Shown: positions 11,805 through 24,858 of the stretch, in pieces
Layout of the letters: each line of letters begins with the position of its first letter
Position numbering within the stretch: the stretch's first letter is position 1
NCBI RefSeq assembly: GCF_001704415.2
Contig: NC_030831.1
Location: 43,322,134 to 43,386,133 of the forward strand
DNA length: 64,000 nt
Direction: 5' to 3'
DNA from: Capra hircus
Taxonomy: Eukaryota > Chordata > Mammalia > Artiodactyla > Bovidae
Notes under the pieces: generated by a model
Seen by the model: the letters and a program-made list of their open reading frames with translations, nothing else
Databases searched by the model: none
What the model was told of the DNA's origin: nothing
Program-made: the position numbers and the translations under genes

Positions 11805-12170
11805 GTGCATTCATTCATCCATTCAAAAATGTATTTCCTAATGAGATCCTCCAACACACTCGCACCACACTTAGGACTAGGTATTACAAGTGGAAATAAG
11901 ACATAGTTCCTTCCTAAAGGAGTTCACAGTCCAGCGGGAGACATACTTAAGAAAGCATGCAATTAACACACAGCAGACTAAACACCTCTAGGAGTAAGTA
12001 CCAAACGCCGCCTATCAAGCACACTAAAGGGACAACTAACCCAGCCTGGGGGAACTGTCAGGAAGGAAGAATAAGCTTAGGCTTAGAAAATGTGCATTAG
12101 CTAGGGAAAGCAGGAAGTGTGTTATGAGCAGAAGGAACAGCAATGCAAATTATCTGGAAGTGAAAGAAAG
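11805..12170 (-). repeat. L2 LINE 3' part (minus)
   Basis: Reversed L2: 'cattcattcatccattcaaa', 'aaggagttcacagtccagcg', 'cagaaggaacagcaatgcaa'. Ancient. Confidence 0.6.
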
Positions 12171-12734
12171 ATGAAGCTTTCAAAGCCTTCAGATGGATCA
12201 ATATTACTAAAGAACAGAGAGGCGAAGCTGGGGAGACAAGCACGATTAAATGAATAAATAACTAAAGAGTGAGTAAGATTAGTTGAATAGATTATATCCA
12301 TATAACAGAATACCATAATATGCAACAATAAAGTATGATGCTAAAACATATTTGATAACATGGAAAGTATTCTTTAAACAAGTATCTACTGAGCATCTAT
12401 TATTCACTGAGCAAGTTAGACCAAAAAAATCAAGTTGCAAACGAGTATGTTCACATATGATGTAACTCTATGGAAAACATACAAATGTTCTTGAGAACAA
12501 AGATAAAATTACAAAATGCTAACAGCATTACCATTGGGAAATGGAGTTACAGTTGATTTTTTTTCTCTTTATTTTCTAATCTTTCCCACTTATTATCATA
12601 GTACAAATAATCCAAAGTAGATTAGAAGCTTTTCCATAGGGTCAAGCGTAATTTAAAGAAAACTACACAGGTAAATCTGTCACAGGCTCTCACATAGGGC
12701 AGATACCTAGAGTTGTATCTCTGCTTTGACAATA

Positions 12735-12950
12735 ATTATCCAACTAAACTTTAGTGAACACCTGTCTTGTCCAGGCACCAAAATACAGATACAAAGATAA
12801 ATGAGGGACAGTCCTTGCCCTGAAAGAGCTCACAGTCAAATGGAGAAGACAGACTTGCAAACTGGAAGCATGACAGGGTGAGGGATGTGGCCGAGATGAC
12901 AATGCTATGGGAGCACTAAGGACAAAGACTGTGCGAGAAGGTCAGGGCTA
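12735..12950 (-). repeat. L2 LINE 3' end (minus)
   Basis: Reversed L2 3' UTR: 'acctgtcttgtccaggcacc', 'aaagagctcacagtcaaatg'. Confidence 0.6.
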
Positions 12951-12994
12951 TGACACACACACTGCTTCCAGCAATGCAGCAGCAGTCCAGTGTG

Positions 12995-13202
12995 TGCCTT
13001 AAGGTTCCCCAAAACACTGAAAACAGGACTACCATATGGCAACCAATTCCACTCCTGGGTATATATCCAAAAAAGCACTACTATAATTCGGAAAGATTCA
13101 AGCACCCCAATGTTCACAGCAGCACTATTTACAGTTGATAAGATATGGAAGCAACCTGAGTGTCCATCAACAGATGAGTGAGTAAAGAAAACGCAGTGTG
13201 TG

Positions 13203-13247
<45 letters not shown>

Positions 13248-13675
13248 TACTACTCGGTCATAAAAAAGATGAAGCTTTGCCATTTGCAACAACAGGGAAG
13301 AACCTGAAGGGCATTATGCGAGGTGAAATAAGTCAGAGAAAGGTAAGTACTGTGTAATATCACTCATATATGGAATCCAAAAAACATGACAAACTAGAGA
13401 ATATAACAAAAAAGCAACAGACTCAAAGATACAGAGAACAAACTAGCAGTTACCAGCGAGGACAGGGAAGGGGGGGCAACATGGGGTGCCAGATTAAGAG
13501 GTACAAACTACTATGCACAAAATAAACTAGTTACAAGGAAATATACTACAACACAGGGAATACAGCCAATATTTATATTAACTATAAATGAAATATGACC
13601 TTTAAATGCTGTGAATAACTACATTGTATACCTGAAACTTATATAACAGTATACATTAACTGCACCTCAATTTCT
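12995..13675 (+). repeat. L1 3' part (plus) with internal CA repeat
   Basis: Contains the end of ORF2 ('ctcctgggtatatatccaaa', 'cagcagcactatttacagtt', 'gaatactactcggtcataaa') and the 3' UTR to 'gtatacctgaaacttatata'. All frames are broken. Confidence 0.85.
13206..13244. repeat. (AC)n microsatellite, 39 nt
   Basis: An uninterrupted AC dinucleotide run within the L1 copy. Likely length-polymorphic. Confidence 0.97.
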
Positions 13676-13679
13676 AAAA

Positions 13680-16600
13680 ATGTGCCACACGTACCCAGTA
13701 AGGCACATTTATCCCACATCACCATGACCAGTGTGTTGCAAGAAAACAAAGGTGGGAGGGACTGGAGGAGAGAGCAAATGACACAAACTAACAGGGCTCA
13801 CGACACAGTGAGCCTGCTTCACAAGGAGCCTTTGTGGGAGTGGCACAGTGGCCCGCGCAGGGGATCAGAGCCACCTCCAGTCGCCAGCACTCTGGAGGTC
13901 AAGGGCAGACACGCAGCTGGGCCCGAATGTATGGGGATAGGGACTGTTCTAGTAAAGTCAACCTGCCAGAAGAGAGGAAGCCCAGTATTACCCATCTTTC
14001 AGTGAAAGAATACAGACGTGAGGGGTAAAACAAAAGCCAGGAAGGAAGGCTAGTCTGCTCTTATTTCAACTGCTAAATAAACCAAAATAATAATTTTCCT
14101 TTGCTTTCACCCTAAATCCTCACTAACGCTTGAAATAATTTTAATTTCCTACATTTGTTTTGCCTCTTCATTTCACAGACACTTCATTTTTCTCCTTTAC
14201 CATACAACTTCCATTTTTCTTTTAAATAAGGTAAGAACAATCAAATGTGGCCACTTGGAATATTTAAACCTTTGTTATACACAAACTTTGGAAGAAATCT
14301 TTTTTTCCTACAAAGTGCAAAGACAAACAGGAAATAGCCTAACAATGCAAATCACATAGGCAGCTGTAATTTATTACTCAGGTCAATCACTTGAAATATT
14401 AGAAGGAGAAATCCATGACTCATATAAAATTCAAATATTGTAACAACTGTGGCAATGAACCTAATTAAAAATCACACCTAATTTTGTTCTGATGTGGCCA
14501 ATATTAATACTTAAAATGATGTATCAATTCACAAAACACACAGCTGGGAGACATGACTTCTGTCACTGACTTTGTGATTGTCTACTGCATGTTCCTGAAG
14601 ATCCACGTGGAGGTGAGACCTAACAGCACAGGTGCAGCAACGCTCTGCTACCACACTTGTGTTTCTTCCTCCACGAGAAACCTGCCCCAGTCCTCAACAC
14701 CCACCCACCCCAGCAAATCCCGCACCACACACAGAACATCAGGGGTGGAATGTAAGGACTCCATATGTCCATCTGAGGTTGGACAAGAATCCCTGTGATG
14801 GCTTGAAGACTCACCCAAACAGGTATGATCCAGAACGGCTTTCCTCTGCCAAACTGATGCCAAAAACTAAGGAGAAACTGTACTATTATTGCCGTACCTG
14901 CCACTTTTCAGCATTTCTTAAACAATGGTTTCATCTTAGGGTCTCCAAAAAAACTGCTTAAAGGAATGTTTGGGGAAAACAGGAAACAATGCTGCACAGT
15001 GACAATCTGCTGAGAATTAAATACTAACAACCTCCACAGCTGGCTTCTCTTGCACTCAAGAGTATTCAACAAAAGCTCAGTAGGTATGGTCCCCACTGTT
15101 TTTTTTTCTAAACATCTGCTCACCTGCCTAAAACAGCTGCTTAATTTCTTTGCTCTGCAGTTTAGAGGGCCTAACTAAACATGCAGGCTGGAGGAAGCGG
15201 AGAAGAGTGGACTCAGATGGCCCAGATGACCACATGACAGCATAGCTCGGTGTGTGGGCCCTGCCTGACCGGCTCCCACCTCCGCTCCCATCCAGCCTGG
15301 ACCGGACAGCCCCGCGAGGCGGCAGCGGGAGGAGCGCCAGGGCCGTGGGCCAGCACGCATGTGCAGAGGCGGCAGAGCCGCCACATACTTCAGATTCTGC
15401 ACAAGACACTAACTTGAGTCACCACACTAGAGGGTATGTTATCTTGAGACATTGAAACATTTTAACTAAACATTCAACTAAATTTTATGTGGTATAAAAT
15501 AAGAAAACAAACTAATACCTATACCATTTACTCGTAACATATTTTTCTTGTGTCTTTGGTATAATTATGTCCCTAAATATATACATTTATTTTTCAAACT
15601 AAAATTTTACAGTGATTCTAAGATACTGCAAACCTAAAATTCCTTTCAAATTATGCTGGAAGTAATAATTCTCTTAAGAATACTCCCTAAATTCCTGATT
15701 CTTTTTTAAAAACAATATTTTGAATTCTACCTAAGATCTCCTTTGGGGAGCACATAAGATTCAAAGTACATCTTAATGATCACACAGAAGTGTACTTAAT
15801 CACCACTAGATTTCAGGCTGTATCTGTCCCAACGTATCTTTAATAAATCACTAGCTGCATTTTTACTTCACCAGCAAAAATAACTACCAATTTAATAAAG
15901 GTTTAAATGACAGAATAAGCTTTTTAAATGCAATTATTACATAATATTACCAATAAAATCTATTTTGATGGAAAATACACAGTTTTGTTATCGTAATTCA
16001 TCTGTAAATAGATGGCCCAAATCAAGGTTACTACCTTAAGATCAACAGGGCAAAAACAAAAGCCCATAAATTAACCTTAGTAAACATAAATATAGTAGAT
16101 AACAAAACTTTCCATTTTAAGTCACTTGTAAAAAGTAGAAGAATCATCAGTTAACATCTTAGAAAACAAAATAATATCCCTCACAATGAACTAGCCCCAA
16201 ATTTTCATGTAAGAATAAAATTTACTTTTTAGAATACTAGAAAAACATGAAAATTTATCTGCTAGTGCTACAGACAAGGGTTCTCACCTATTTAAGAAAG
16301 AAATAATACATTTTCAAAATTCTATAGGACAAAAAATACCCTATTAATGTAAAAATGCCATGAAATTGATAGAACAAAGAAATAAGACGTAACAAATAAT
16401 GAGCTCTTATCCAACACAAAGATGAATATCACAACAGAAACACAAGCAAAAGACAAGAAGGAACAAATGACTTAAGTATTCAAATAATCAAAAATAAGGT
16501 TTTTGTTGTTATTAAAAGTTGAATCCCACTGACAGTAAGAGAAGTGTGTATTTTTTTTAATGAGATGTCATTTATGCCTAGTCATTTAGAAAAATAATCT

Positions 16601-16800
16601 GAAACGCTGATACTCAAAATTATCACTGTTCAGGAAAAAGAACATTCTTTCACATCATATGTAAGATTATAAATTGTCACAATCTTTTTGGTGAACAATT
16701 TAGGAATATGTCCTCTTAAAAATGTGTATACCCTTTGGTCTAGTTAACCCACTTCTCTAAATATTTCCTTATGATAAATTCATAGATGAAAGATTTAGTC
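13680..16800. other. Intron DNA, no gene recognised; one GC-rich spot
   Basis: Mostly AT-rich unique-looking DNA. A compact CpG-rich stretch sits at about 15240-15400, covered separately as a finding. Open frames on both strands around 14550-14960 overlap one another and show no motif. Confidence 0.35.
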
Positions 16801-16807
16801 TGTTTAC

Positions 16808-18125
16808 TGAAAACTGTTCGGTCACTCAGTCACGTCCAACTCTTTGTGACTCCATGGACTGCAGCACACCAGGCTTCCCTGTCCTTCACCATCTCCCAGA
16901 GTCTGCTCAAATTCATCTTCATTGAGTTGATGATGCTATCCAACCATTTCATCCTCTATCATCCCCTTCTCCTGCCCTCAATCTTCCCCAGCATCATGGT
17001 CTTTTCCAATGAGTCGACTCTTCCCATCAGGTGGCCAAAGTATTGGAGCTTAGGCATCAGTCCTTCCAGTGAATATTCAAGGTTGATTTCCTTTAGGATT
17101 AGCTGATTTGATCTCCTTGATGTCCAATGGACTCTCAAGAGTACTCCAGCATCACAGGTTCAAAGGCATCGATTCTTTGTCACTCTGCCTTTCTTATTGT
17201 CCAGCTCTCACATCCATACATGACTACTGGAAAAACCATAGCTTTGACTATATGGACCTATGTAGGCAAAGTACATTGAAAGGACTGATGCTGAAGCTTA
17301 AGTTCCAATACTTTCGCTACCTGATGCTAAGAACTGACTCACTGGAAAAGACCCTGATGCTGGGAATGATTGAAGGCAGGAGGAGAAGGGGATGACAGAG
17401 GATGTGATGATTGGATGGAATCACTGATTCAATGGACATGAGTTTGAGCAAGCTCTGGGAATTGGTGATGGGCAGGGAAGCTTTGAGTGCTGCAGTCCAT
17501 GAGGTCATAAAGAGTCAGACATGACTGAGTGACTGAACTGAGGCAAAGTAATGTCTCTGCTTTTTAATACACTGTCTAGGTTGGTCAGAGCTTTTCTTCC
17601 AAGGAACAAGCGTCTTAATTTCATGGCTGCAGTCACTATCTGCAGTGATTTTGGGGTCCAAGAAAATAAAGTCCGTCACTGTTTCCATTCTTTCACCATC
17701 TATTTGCCATGAAGTGATGGGACCGATGCCATGATCTTCGTTCTTTGAATGTTGGGTTTTAAGCCAGCTTTTTCACCCTCCTCTTTCACCTTCATCAAGA
17801 GTTTCTTTAGTTCCTCTTCACTTTCTGCCAGAAGGGTGGTGTCATCTGCATATCTGAGGTTACTGATATATCTCCCTGCAATCTTGATTCCAGCTTGTGC
17901 CTCATTCAGCCCAGCGTTTCTCATGATGTACTCTGCAAACAAGTTAAATAAGCAGGGTAACAATATACAGCCTTGACCTACTCCTTTCCCAATTTGGAAC
18001 CAGTCCATTGTTCTACGTCCAGTTCTAACTTGCTTCTTGACCTGCCTACGGGTTTCACAGGAGGCAGATAAGATGGTCTGGTATTCCCATCTCTTTAAGA
18101 ATTTTCCACAGTGTTTTGTGATCTA
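16808..18125 (-). mobile_element. BovB LINE, 5'-truncated (minus), split by another BovB
   Basis: Reverse-oriented BovB. The 3' end is near 16808 ('cactcagtcacgtccaactc'). It runs through the reverse-transcriptase C-terminal region. The minus frame at 17700-18008 still reads FQIGKGVGQGC ... LRYADDTTLLAESEEELK, which includes the YADD catalytic motif of LINE reverse transcriptases. The copy is interrupted at 17274-17540 by a plus-strand BovB tail. Frames are broken, so it is inactive. Confidence 0.9.
17274..17540 (+). mobile_element. BovB 3' tail (plus) inserted in BovB, 10-bp TSD
   Basis: A 267-nt BovB 3' end from 'ctgatgctgaagcttaag' to 'gactgaactg'. The 10-bp duplication aggcaaagta flanks it at 17264-17273 and 17541-17550. 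The host BovB sequence resumes after it. Confidence 0.92.
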
Positions 18126-18129
18126 CCAA

Positions 18130-18834
18130 AGAATTACTTACAATATAAAAAAAACTAGAATCCCATTGTTTACCCTAAGAAACTGGATAAATGTACAGCC
18201 TTACAAGTTAATGATGCATAACTGCTATATTATCAGATATTTAATGATATGTAAAATATTTACAATGAATCAAGTGAAAAAGGTATTTCCAAAGCAATAT
18301 GTGTAACTCCCTACATGTATAACACATATTATACACACACACACACGCCCCCCGGAAGGGTACACACTGGAATCCTCTATTATCAGGGCTGGCAGGCAAG
18401 AACAGGCAGGTCACAATATCCACGTCAGCTGGAGACAAAGGTTTACTGGGAGTAACTGCCCAGTTGGGTAACTCCAGATAAGGAAATACATAAATTCTCT
18501 AGACTTTTCCTGAGACTTTTAAGTTTAAAATTATGTCAAAATGAAAACTTGCAAAAAACCTGAACTGACATAAATGGCAAGGGTATTTATTGGGTCAATG
18601 AAAAAGCAGACAGTCCTAGCGGCTCCTGGCAACTTTTACAACCTTAAGAGCACCAGCTTCAGGACAAGGCAGACCCTGTAGGCTACAAAGGGAAAGGACA
18701 GAAGGAACCTGGCTATTTCCTAAGACGGCTGAGTCACTAAACCAAGCCAACCCTAAAGCCCACATCTCTGGACTTCCAGCTCTTGAGCCAATAACACCCT
18801 TAGCATTTAAATCAGTTTGAGTTTTCTTGAACAT
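18130..18834. other. Intron DNA with a short (AC)n
   Basis: A short CA run lies near 18335-18347. Otherwise I recognise nothing. Confidence 0.4.
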
Positions 18835-19260
18835 ATAAATTTAAACTTACAAAAAAGTCTCAACAATAGTCCTAACCTTTCCTGTATACTCTTCACCCAC
18901 ATTTCTCAACAGTTAACATTTTGCCCCATTTGCTTCATGTTCTCTCTCAAATACACACACAATCTTTAGAAACCATGTAAGAGTAAATTACATACATCAT
19001 TGCCCAGTCTTCTCCAAATATTGTAGTGTTTATTTCCTAAAAATAAGGACCACAGTACAATTATCAAAATCAGGAAACTTAACACTGATACAATCTAATC
19101 CACAGTCTATACTCAAATTTCACCAGCTGTCCCCAAATATGTCCTTGGCCTTTACTTCTCCTAACCTAGGGTCACACATTCCATCTGCTGTCATATCTCG
19201 TCAATCTCCTTTACCCTGGGGCAGTTCCTCTGTCATGCCTGCCAGTGAAAACAGGGAGGA
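18835..19260. repeat. Old L1M 3'-region fragment
   Basis: Contains 'caacagttaacattttgccc', 'acagtacaattatcaaaatc', 'cacagtctatactcaaattt' and 'tcaccagctgtccccaaata', a widespread L1M-class segment. Orientation not resolved. Confidence 0.6.
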
Positions 19261-19384
19261 GCACAGCCCAGACTCTCTCTTTGGGTTCTGCACACCCAGC
19301 AGGATGCCTGATAAGTGGTGCAGTGTCCCTTTCCATAGGAAGGAGGCACAGGTGCAGGTCTGTCTCAATACTGGTGATGTGAAC

Positions 19385-19920
19385 TTTGATACTGTGGCTG
19401 ACGGACTTTGAGGTGGCCCCAGTGGCCCCGACCTCTAATGTTCATACCCTGTGTGCCCTCCTCCCTTGAGCGTGGACAGGACCTGTGACCTGCTTCTAAC
19501 CAAGAGAACAAAGACAGCAGGATGTTCCACAGTAAGCGATTATGTTCCACCTTGCTGCCTGTGAGGAAGCCAGTGCCCATGCTGGGGAGGCTGCCTGCAA
19601 ACAAGCAGAGATGGCCTCTATGTGCAGAGGGTATTCTCCACCAATGGCCAGCAAAATAGAGCAGCTGTCAATCTTTAACCACAAGGAATGGAATGCAGCC
19701 AATAAGCTCCAGAGCAGGAAGTGGACCTGCCAGAGTCGAGCCTCCAGAAAGGCCAGCCCTGGCTGACACCTTGATTCCAGTTGCACCAGACCCTGAGCAG
19801 AGAGAGGACCCAGCAAAGCCACACCCAAGCCTCTGACTCAGAGAAACTATGAGGTAATTTTAAGTTGCTATATTTGTGGTAATATCTTCCTGGGCACTGT
19901 TACATGGCAATAGAAAATAA
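19385..19920 (+). repeat. MLT1-type LTR (ERVL-MaLR)
   Basis: A typical MaLR LTR layout: an internal 'agagaaactatgaggtaat' and terminal 'taagttgctatatttgtggt', 'gttacatggcaatagaaaat'. A solitary, ancient LTR with no internal proviral genes next to it. Confidence 0.7.
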
Positions 19921-20339
19921 ACACAGTCACATTAAGGTAGCTCTGCCAGATTACCCCAGTGCACTATTTTTCCATTTGAAATCAATATATAATATATGGG
20001 AAAATCCTCTGTAACTATGCCAACATCATAGGCCTCATCAGACTTTCACAGCCTTAATGATCACTGGTGATTCTTGCCTCAGCCAGCTACTACCACCATG
20101 TCTGGGAATGATGATGTTCTGTCCATTCTTCCTTCTGCATTTATTAGTTGGCAAAATGGGGAAAGAAGAACTTTCCCTTACCCCATTTGTTTACTCATGT
20201 ACTTATTTACACGTCAAACACACTCATACTTGTTTTATTCCCTAGCAGATTTAATTCACTCTCAGGATTTATTGGGATACTGAGATAACCAGATTCCAGT
20301 GGGAACTAATTCAAGCTAACTCCTGAGTCCTTCTGACAA

Positions 20340-20520
20340 GTCCTGTAACTTTTTTTAAACTGCCTGAATGAGGTGTCATTTACTTACCATAAAATTCACT
20401 TATTTAAAGTATACTATTTGGTGATTTTTAGTATATTTACAAAATTGTGCAACCACCACCACAATCTAATTCTCAAATTTTAATTTGTTATCACTTCCTG
20501 CTCCAGCCCTGGGATCTGCT
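20340..20520 (-). repeat. Old L1M 3' fragment (minus)
   Basis: Shares 'taccataaaattcacttatt' and 'ttgtgcaaccaccaccacaa' with the reversed L1M 3' region, similar to 6440-6620. Confidence 0.6.
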
Positions 20521-21165
20521 ATTTCTCCAAGGAACCTTGGCTACTTTTAGTGGGGAAGGCTGTCTGGAAACCAAGATCTAGGTGGTCAGAAGTGCTCAGG
20601 ATACCAGGGTACCCCTACTGCTTCCAGGCCCTTTGATAATATGTATATGTGTACATGTAAATGTGCTTCTATGAACACACACACACACATACACATACAG
20701 ACAGACATAAAAGGCTGACCTACTTTTTGGTTTTTGCATTTGAAAGCATCCTAGGGCACACAGACAGCAACATCCGAGATAAGGTAAAAACCCCTTCCTT
20801 TCTCCAGTTAAGAAGGAAAGGGCAGTTCAAAAAAAAAAAAAAAGATTAGAGTTTTAATTTCATTCTGTTTTATAACTCTGCACAGTTCCATGTTTTTCAG
20901 ATTTTCACAATGAGGTCTGTGATGCCCAAATGGTAAAGGACCACCAACCCAATACATGTGTGAGTTGACACAACACAAGTCACTTAATGGCCTCCAGGGT
21001 TTGCAGCTCAGTGTTTAGTTCCATCATTTATTTCCTCGTATGTCTGAATGTCAATTTGTAGAAATAAACATAAGATCTCTGCTTGAGAAAGAGAAGAACC
21101 AGAGTGCAGTCTGTTTTTATGAAAAAAAGACAGACCAGATCATATTGCTCAAAACTCTCCAATGG
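20521..21165. other. Intron DNA with CA tract and A-tract
   Basis: A short 'acacacac' tract is at about 20677-20690 and an A-run at about 20829-20843. No SINE body recognised. Confidence 0.4.
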
Positions 21166-21169
21166 TTGC

Positions 21170-21635
21170 ACATCCACATCCACAGTAGTACTATTTATTG
21201 ATACAATGGCCAAGGTGGGGAATCAACCCAAGTGACCACCAATAAATAAACGAACAAAATGTGGTCTATACATACAGAGGAGTATTATTCAACTTGAGCA
21301 AGGAAGAAAATTCTGACACAGGCTACAATGCGAATGAACCTTGAGACATTATAATAAATGAAATAAGCCAATCACAAAAAGACAAACACTCTATGATCCC
21401 ACTTATATGAAGTACCTAAAACAGTCAAGTTCATACTGACACAAAGTAGAATGTGGTTGCCAGGGACTGTGCGAAGGGGGCTTCTTGGTAGTGGTTCAGA
21501 GTTTCACTCTTACAGGATGAAAATATTCTGGAGGCCTGCTGCACAACAATGTGAACACAGTTAACACTACTCAACTATAAGCTTAAAAAGGGTTAAGGTG
21601 GTACATTTTATGTGTTTTTTAAATCACATTGTTTG
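21170..21635 (+). repeat. Old L1M 3' part (plus)
   Basis: ORF2 end and 3' UTR: 'agtattattcaacttgagca', 'aatgaaataagccaatcaca', 'tgatcccacttatatgaagt', then 'gggttaaggtggtacatttt'. Confidence 0.7.
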
Positions 21636-21939
21636 CTAACAATCCTAGAGGACAAAACAAATGTCCAACAACAAATCAGCAATAAGAGAAAAACTCAGAA
21701 ATGCGATTAAAAATTTCATGCATTACCAATTATCGAGATAAGTGACCTGTATATAATAATACAATTATATTATCTGTCAGCTGGATTATTCCTAGGTAAG
21801 AGGGAATATGTAGTAAGCTTGCAATAAATCTCTGCTGCACAGGCGCATCTGTGTTTGTACCAGTGAGAGCAGCACTCGCTGCTGTGACAGACACAGCTTG
21901 CTGGGTTAGCATGTCCCATGGCTGCTGGGCCCTGCAGCA

Positions 21940-22345
21940 TCAGGCAAGCAGCTACCTGGCTGACCTCACCGCCAGCTCGCCAAGCCACACTGGCCTCCCT
22001 GACCTTCTGTGACCACCTGGAACCTTTCCCTGCAGGGTCTTCACGCTCGCTTTCTCTCCTGCCTGGCTTATTCCCTCACCTCATTTGATCTCTGCTCCAC
22101 TGTCACCATAAAAGAGACTTCACTTCCAAAATACACCCTCTCTTCTCTGTCCACTCCACCCCCGTCCACGTATGGTCTATCCCCTTGGTCTCCTTTATTT
22201 TCCTTCATAGCACTTAATGCCACATATTATTTTATATACATTTATTTGCATATTATCATCTATAGATAACAGAAAGTAAATCCACTTGAACAGAAGTTCC
22301 ATCTGTCTCGTCTAGTATTATTCTCTCAACGATGAGAATTGTGTC
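21940..22345 (+). repeat. L2 LINE 3' part (plus)
   Basis: 'gccaagccacactggcctcc', 'cttcatagcacttaatgcc', 'cacttgaacagaagttccat' follow L2 ORF2 end to 3' UTR order. Confidence 0.55.
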
Positions 22346-23389
22346 CAACAGGGTAGGAGCTTTCCTGTAGAATGAAGGAAAAGGAAAGAGAGATACAGGA
22401 AGGGAGGGAGGAGGGTGAGAAGGAGAAAAAGGGGGAGGAGCAATGGAGGGCAGGGGAAGGGGGTGTCTCTGTTCCCCTCTAGCTCAGGACTTCTTCCTTG
22501 GTCTCGCCTGTTTCCAGGGCTGCTTATTTTACTAAAACCAGTCTATTATCTTCTCCCTTTAATTACCTGACTTTCACAATTAACAATGCTAATGTTCACT
22601 TCTATTAGTACTATACACATAATTAAAAACATGACTTCCTCTCACATCTGCTGAACAATGGAATAAAATATAACTTTGTTAAGACATGCAACTTATTTTT
22701 TACTTAGCTCAAGGTAAACAAATTTCAGAAAATATTTTAATTATCTGAGAAGTCATCTGATATAAGAACCACACTGGATCTCACGCCTTCGTTACTGTAC
22801 TTACTGAACTGTGACTCACGCACTGGTTTACATAAGATCAAATTTCCTGCTTTCTAACTGCTTGAGTAACTTGTGACAATCACGAGGTCCTGTTTCTTGA
22901 ATATGGACTGTGCTAATTCAACAATATTCCTGGACAGACTTTAAAGGAAACAGCATCTCTTTTTAGAAAGGCCTGGAACTGCTCACTTTCCCTCGTATCT
23001 CATATGCTTTTGAGTCACCTTGATGGGTGCTTTCCACAGCCCTATTTTGATTTTCTCTACTAGTGAAAATAATCGCAATTCCTAAGGACACTGAACTTTA
23101 TGGGAATCAGCTAAACTGTTAGTGGCCTGTGGTCTGGCTCTAAGGCTCTGAGCACGGCTCACCGCACCCCCTGCTCATCACCGGCTCAGTCACAGGACTG
23201 GGCCTGAGTTAGGACAAACAGTGCAGACTGCTCGAGTCATTCGGGACTAACAAGAAGACAAGGTGTATGCTCACCTCACATACCTCCTCCCCACCCAACA
23301 CACAAATACACACCCATGATATCTCTCATTACAAAAGCAAAACACATCCAATGTAAATCTCAGAACATACAAGAAATCAAAAAGAACAT
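22346..23389. other. Intron DNA; purine-rich tract at 22375-22460
   Basis: A strongly purine-biased run of A/G at 22375-22460, otherwise unremarkable. Confidence 0.5.
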
Positions 23390-23394
23390 TATAG

Positions 23395-24178
23395 AATGAA
23401 CCTAGAGATTATCATAGTAAGTGAAGTCAAAGAAAGACATATACCATATGATATCGCTTATATGTGGAATCTAAAATATGATTCAAATGAATTTAACTAT
23501 TAAACAGAAACAGACTCACAGACATAGAGAACAGAACTGTGTGGTTGCCAAGGGGGAGAGGGGTAAGGGAAGAACTAGGAGTTTGAGATTAAGTAGATAC
23601 AAACTTCTATATATAAAAATAAACAAGGTCCTACTGTATAGGACAAGGAACTATACTCCCATGATTTCCTAATAACTCAATGAAAAAGAATACATGTAGT
23701 GAGAGTTGGACTGTGAAGAAGGCTGAGTGCCGAAGAATTGGTGCTTTTGAACTGTGGTGTTGGAGAAGACTCTTGAGAGTCCCTTGGACTGCAAGGAGAT
23801 CCAACCAGTCCATTCTGAAGGATATCAGCCCTGGGATTTCTTTGGAAGGAATGACGCTAAAGCTGAAACTCCAGTACTTTGGCCACCTCATGCGAAGAGT
23901 TGACTCATTGGAGAAGACTTTGATGCTGGGAGGGACTGGGGGCAGGAGGAGAAGGGGACGACCGAGGATGAGATGGCTGGATGGCATCACTAACTTGATG
24001 GACGCGACTCTGAGTGAACTCCAGGAGTTGGTGATGGACAGGGAGGCCTGGCGTGCTGCGATTCATGGGGCCGCAAAGAGTCGGACACGACCGAGTGACT
24101 GAGCTGAACTGAACTGAAGCATGACTGAATCACTTTGCTCTGCATCAGAAATTCAAACACTGTAAATCAACTATGTAG
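23395..24178 (+). repeat. L1 3' UTR (plus), split by BovB
   Basis: 'gtaagtgaagtcaaagaaag', 'atcgcttatatgtggaatct', 'gtcctactgtataggacaag' up to about 23695. It resumes after the BovB at about 24119 with 'atgactgaatcactttgctc'. Confidence 0.8.
23697..24117 (+). mobile_element. BovB 3' tail (plus)
   Basis: A little-diverged BovB 3' end of about 420 nt. The translated segment reads ESWTVKKAECRRIGAFELWC and continues through RRLLRVPWTARRSNQSI, the end of BovB ORF2. It ends in 'gagctgaactgaactgaag'. 5'-truncated and not autonomous. Confidence 0.92.
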
Positions 24179-24388
24179 TGGTGGTTTAGTTGCTTAGTCG
24201 TGTCCAACTCTTGCGATCCCATGGACTGTAGCCTGCCAGGCTCCTCTGTCTATGGGATTCTCCAGGTGAGAATACTGGAGTGGGTTGCCATTTCCTTCTC
24301 CAGCGGATTTTCCCCACCCAGGAATTGAACCTGGGTATCCTGCATTGCAGGCAGATTCTTTACCAACTGAGCTATGAGGGAAGCCCCT
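24178..24388 (-). mobile_element. Bov-tA SINE (minus)
   Basis: Reverse-oriented: 'gtttagttgcttagtcgtgt', 'ctggagtgggttgccatttc', 'attgaacctgggtatcctgc', 'gctatgagggaagcc'. Confidence 0.9.
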
Positions 24389-24749
24389 ATAAAAATCAAC
24401 TATAGTCAAATGGAAAAAAAAAAAATTTAATGAAAAACATGACCCAATAAATGGAAGCATAATCCCTAACTTTTTAAAAATATATTTTCAACATTAAAAA
24501 ATAAAGTAAAAACAAAAGAACTTTATATATGTATCATATATATCTCACTGTTAACAGTTTTATTATATTTGTCCTGTGCATATTTGTTAATAAAAATTGG
24601 ATCATTAAGTACGTACTATTTTATAACCTGTTTTATACCATACAGACCATCTTTTCACATTAACAATTCTATTCCATCCATTTATTTTTAATACTGTAGA
24701 GTCCTCTGTTACACTACAGTGAGGCATCTAAACAGATGCTAACTTTCCT

Positions 24750-24858
24750 CTTATAAAAAGTGCTGCATTATAACTGAATCACTTACCTGTACACCTGAAA
24801 CTAACGTAACACTGTTAACCGACTATGTTCTAACATAAAATTAAAAAAAAATTAAGTG
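24750..24858 (+). repeat. L1 3' end (plus)
   Basis: 'cctgtacacctgaaactaac' and 'cgactatgttctaacataaa' followed by an A-rich end. Confidence 0.7.
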
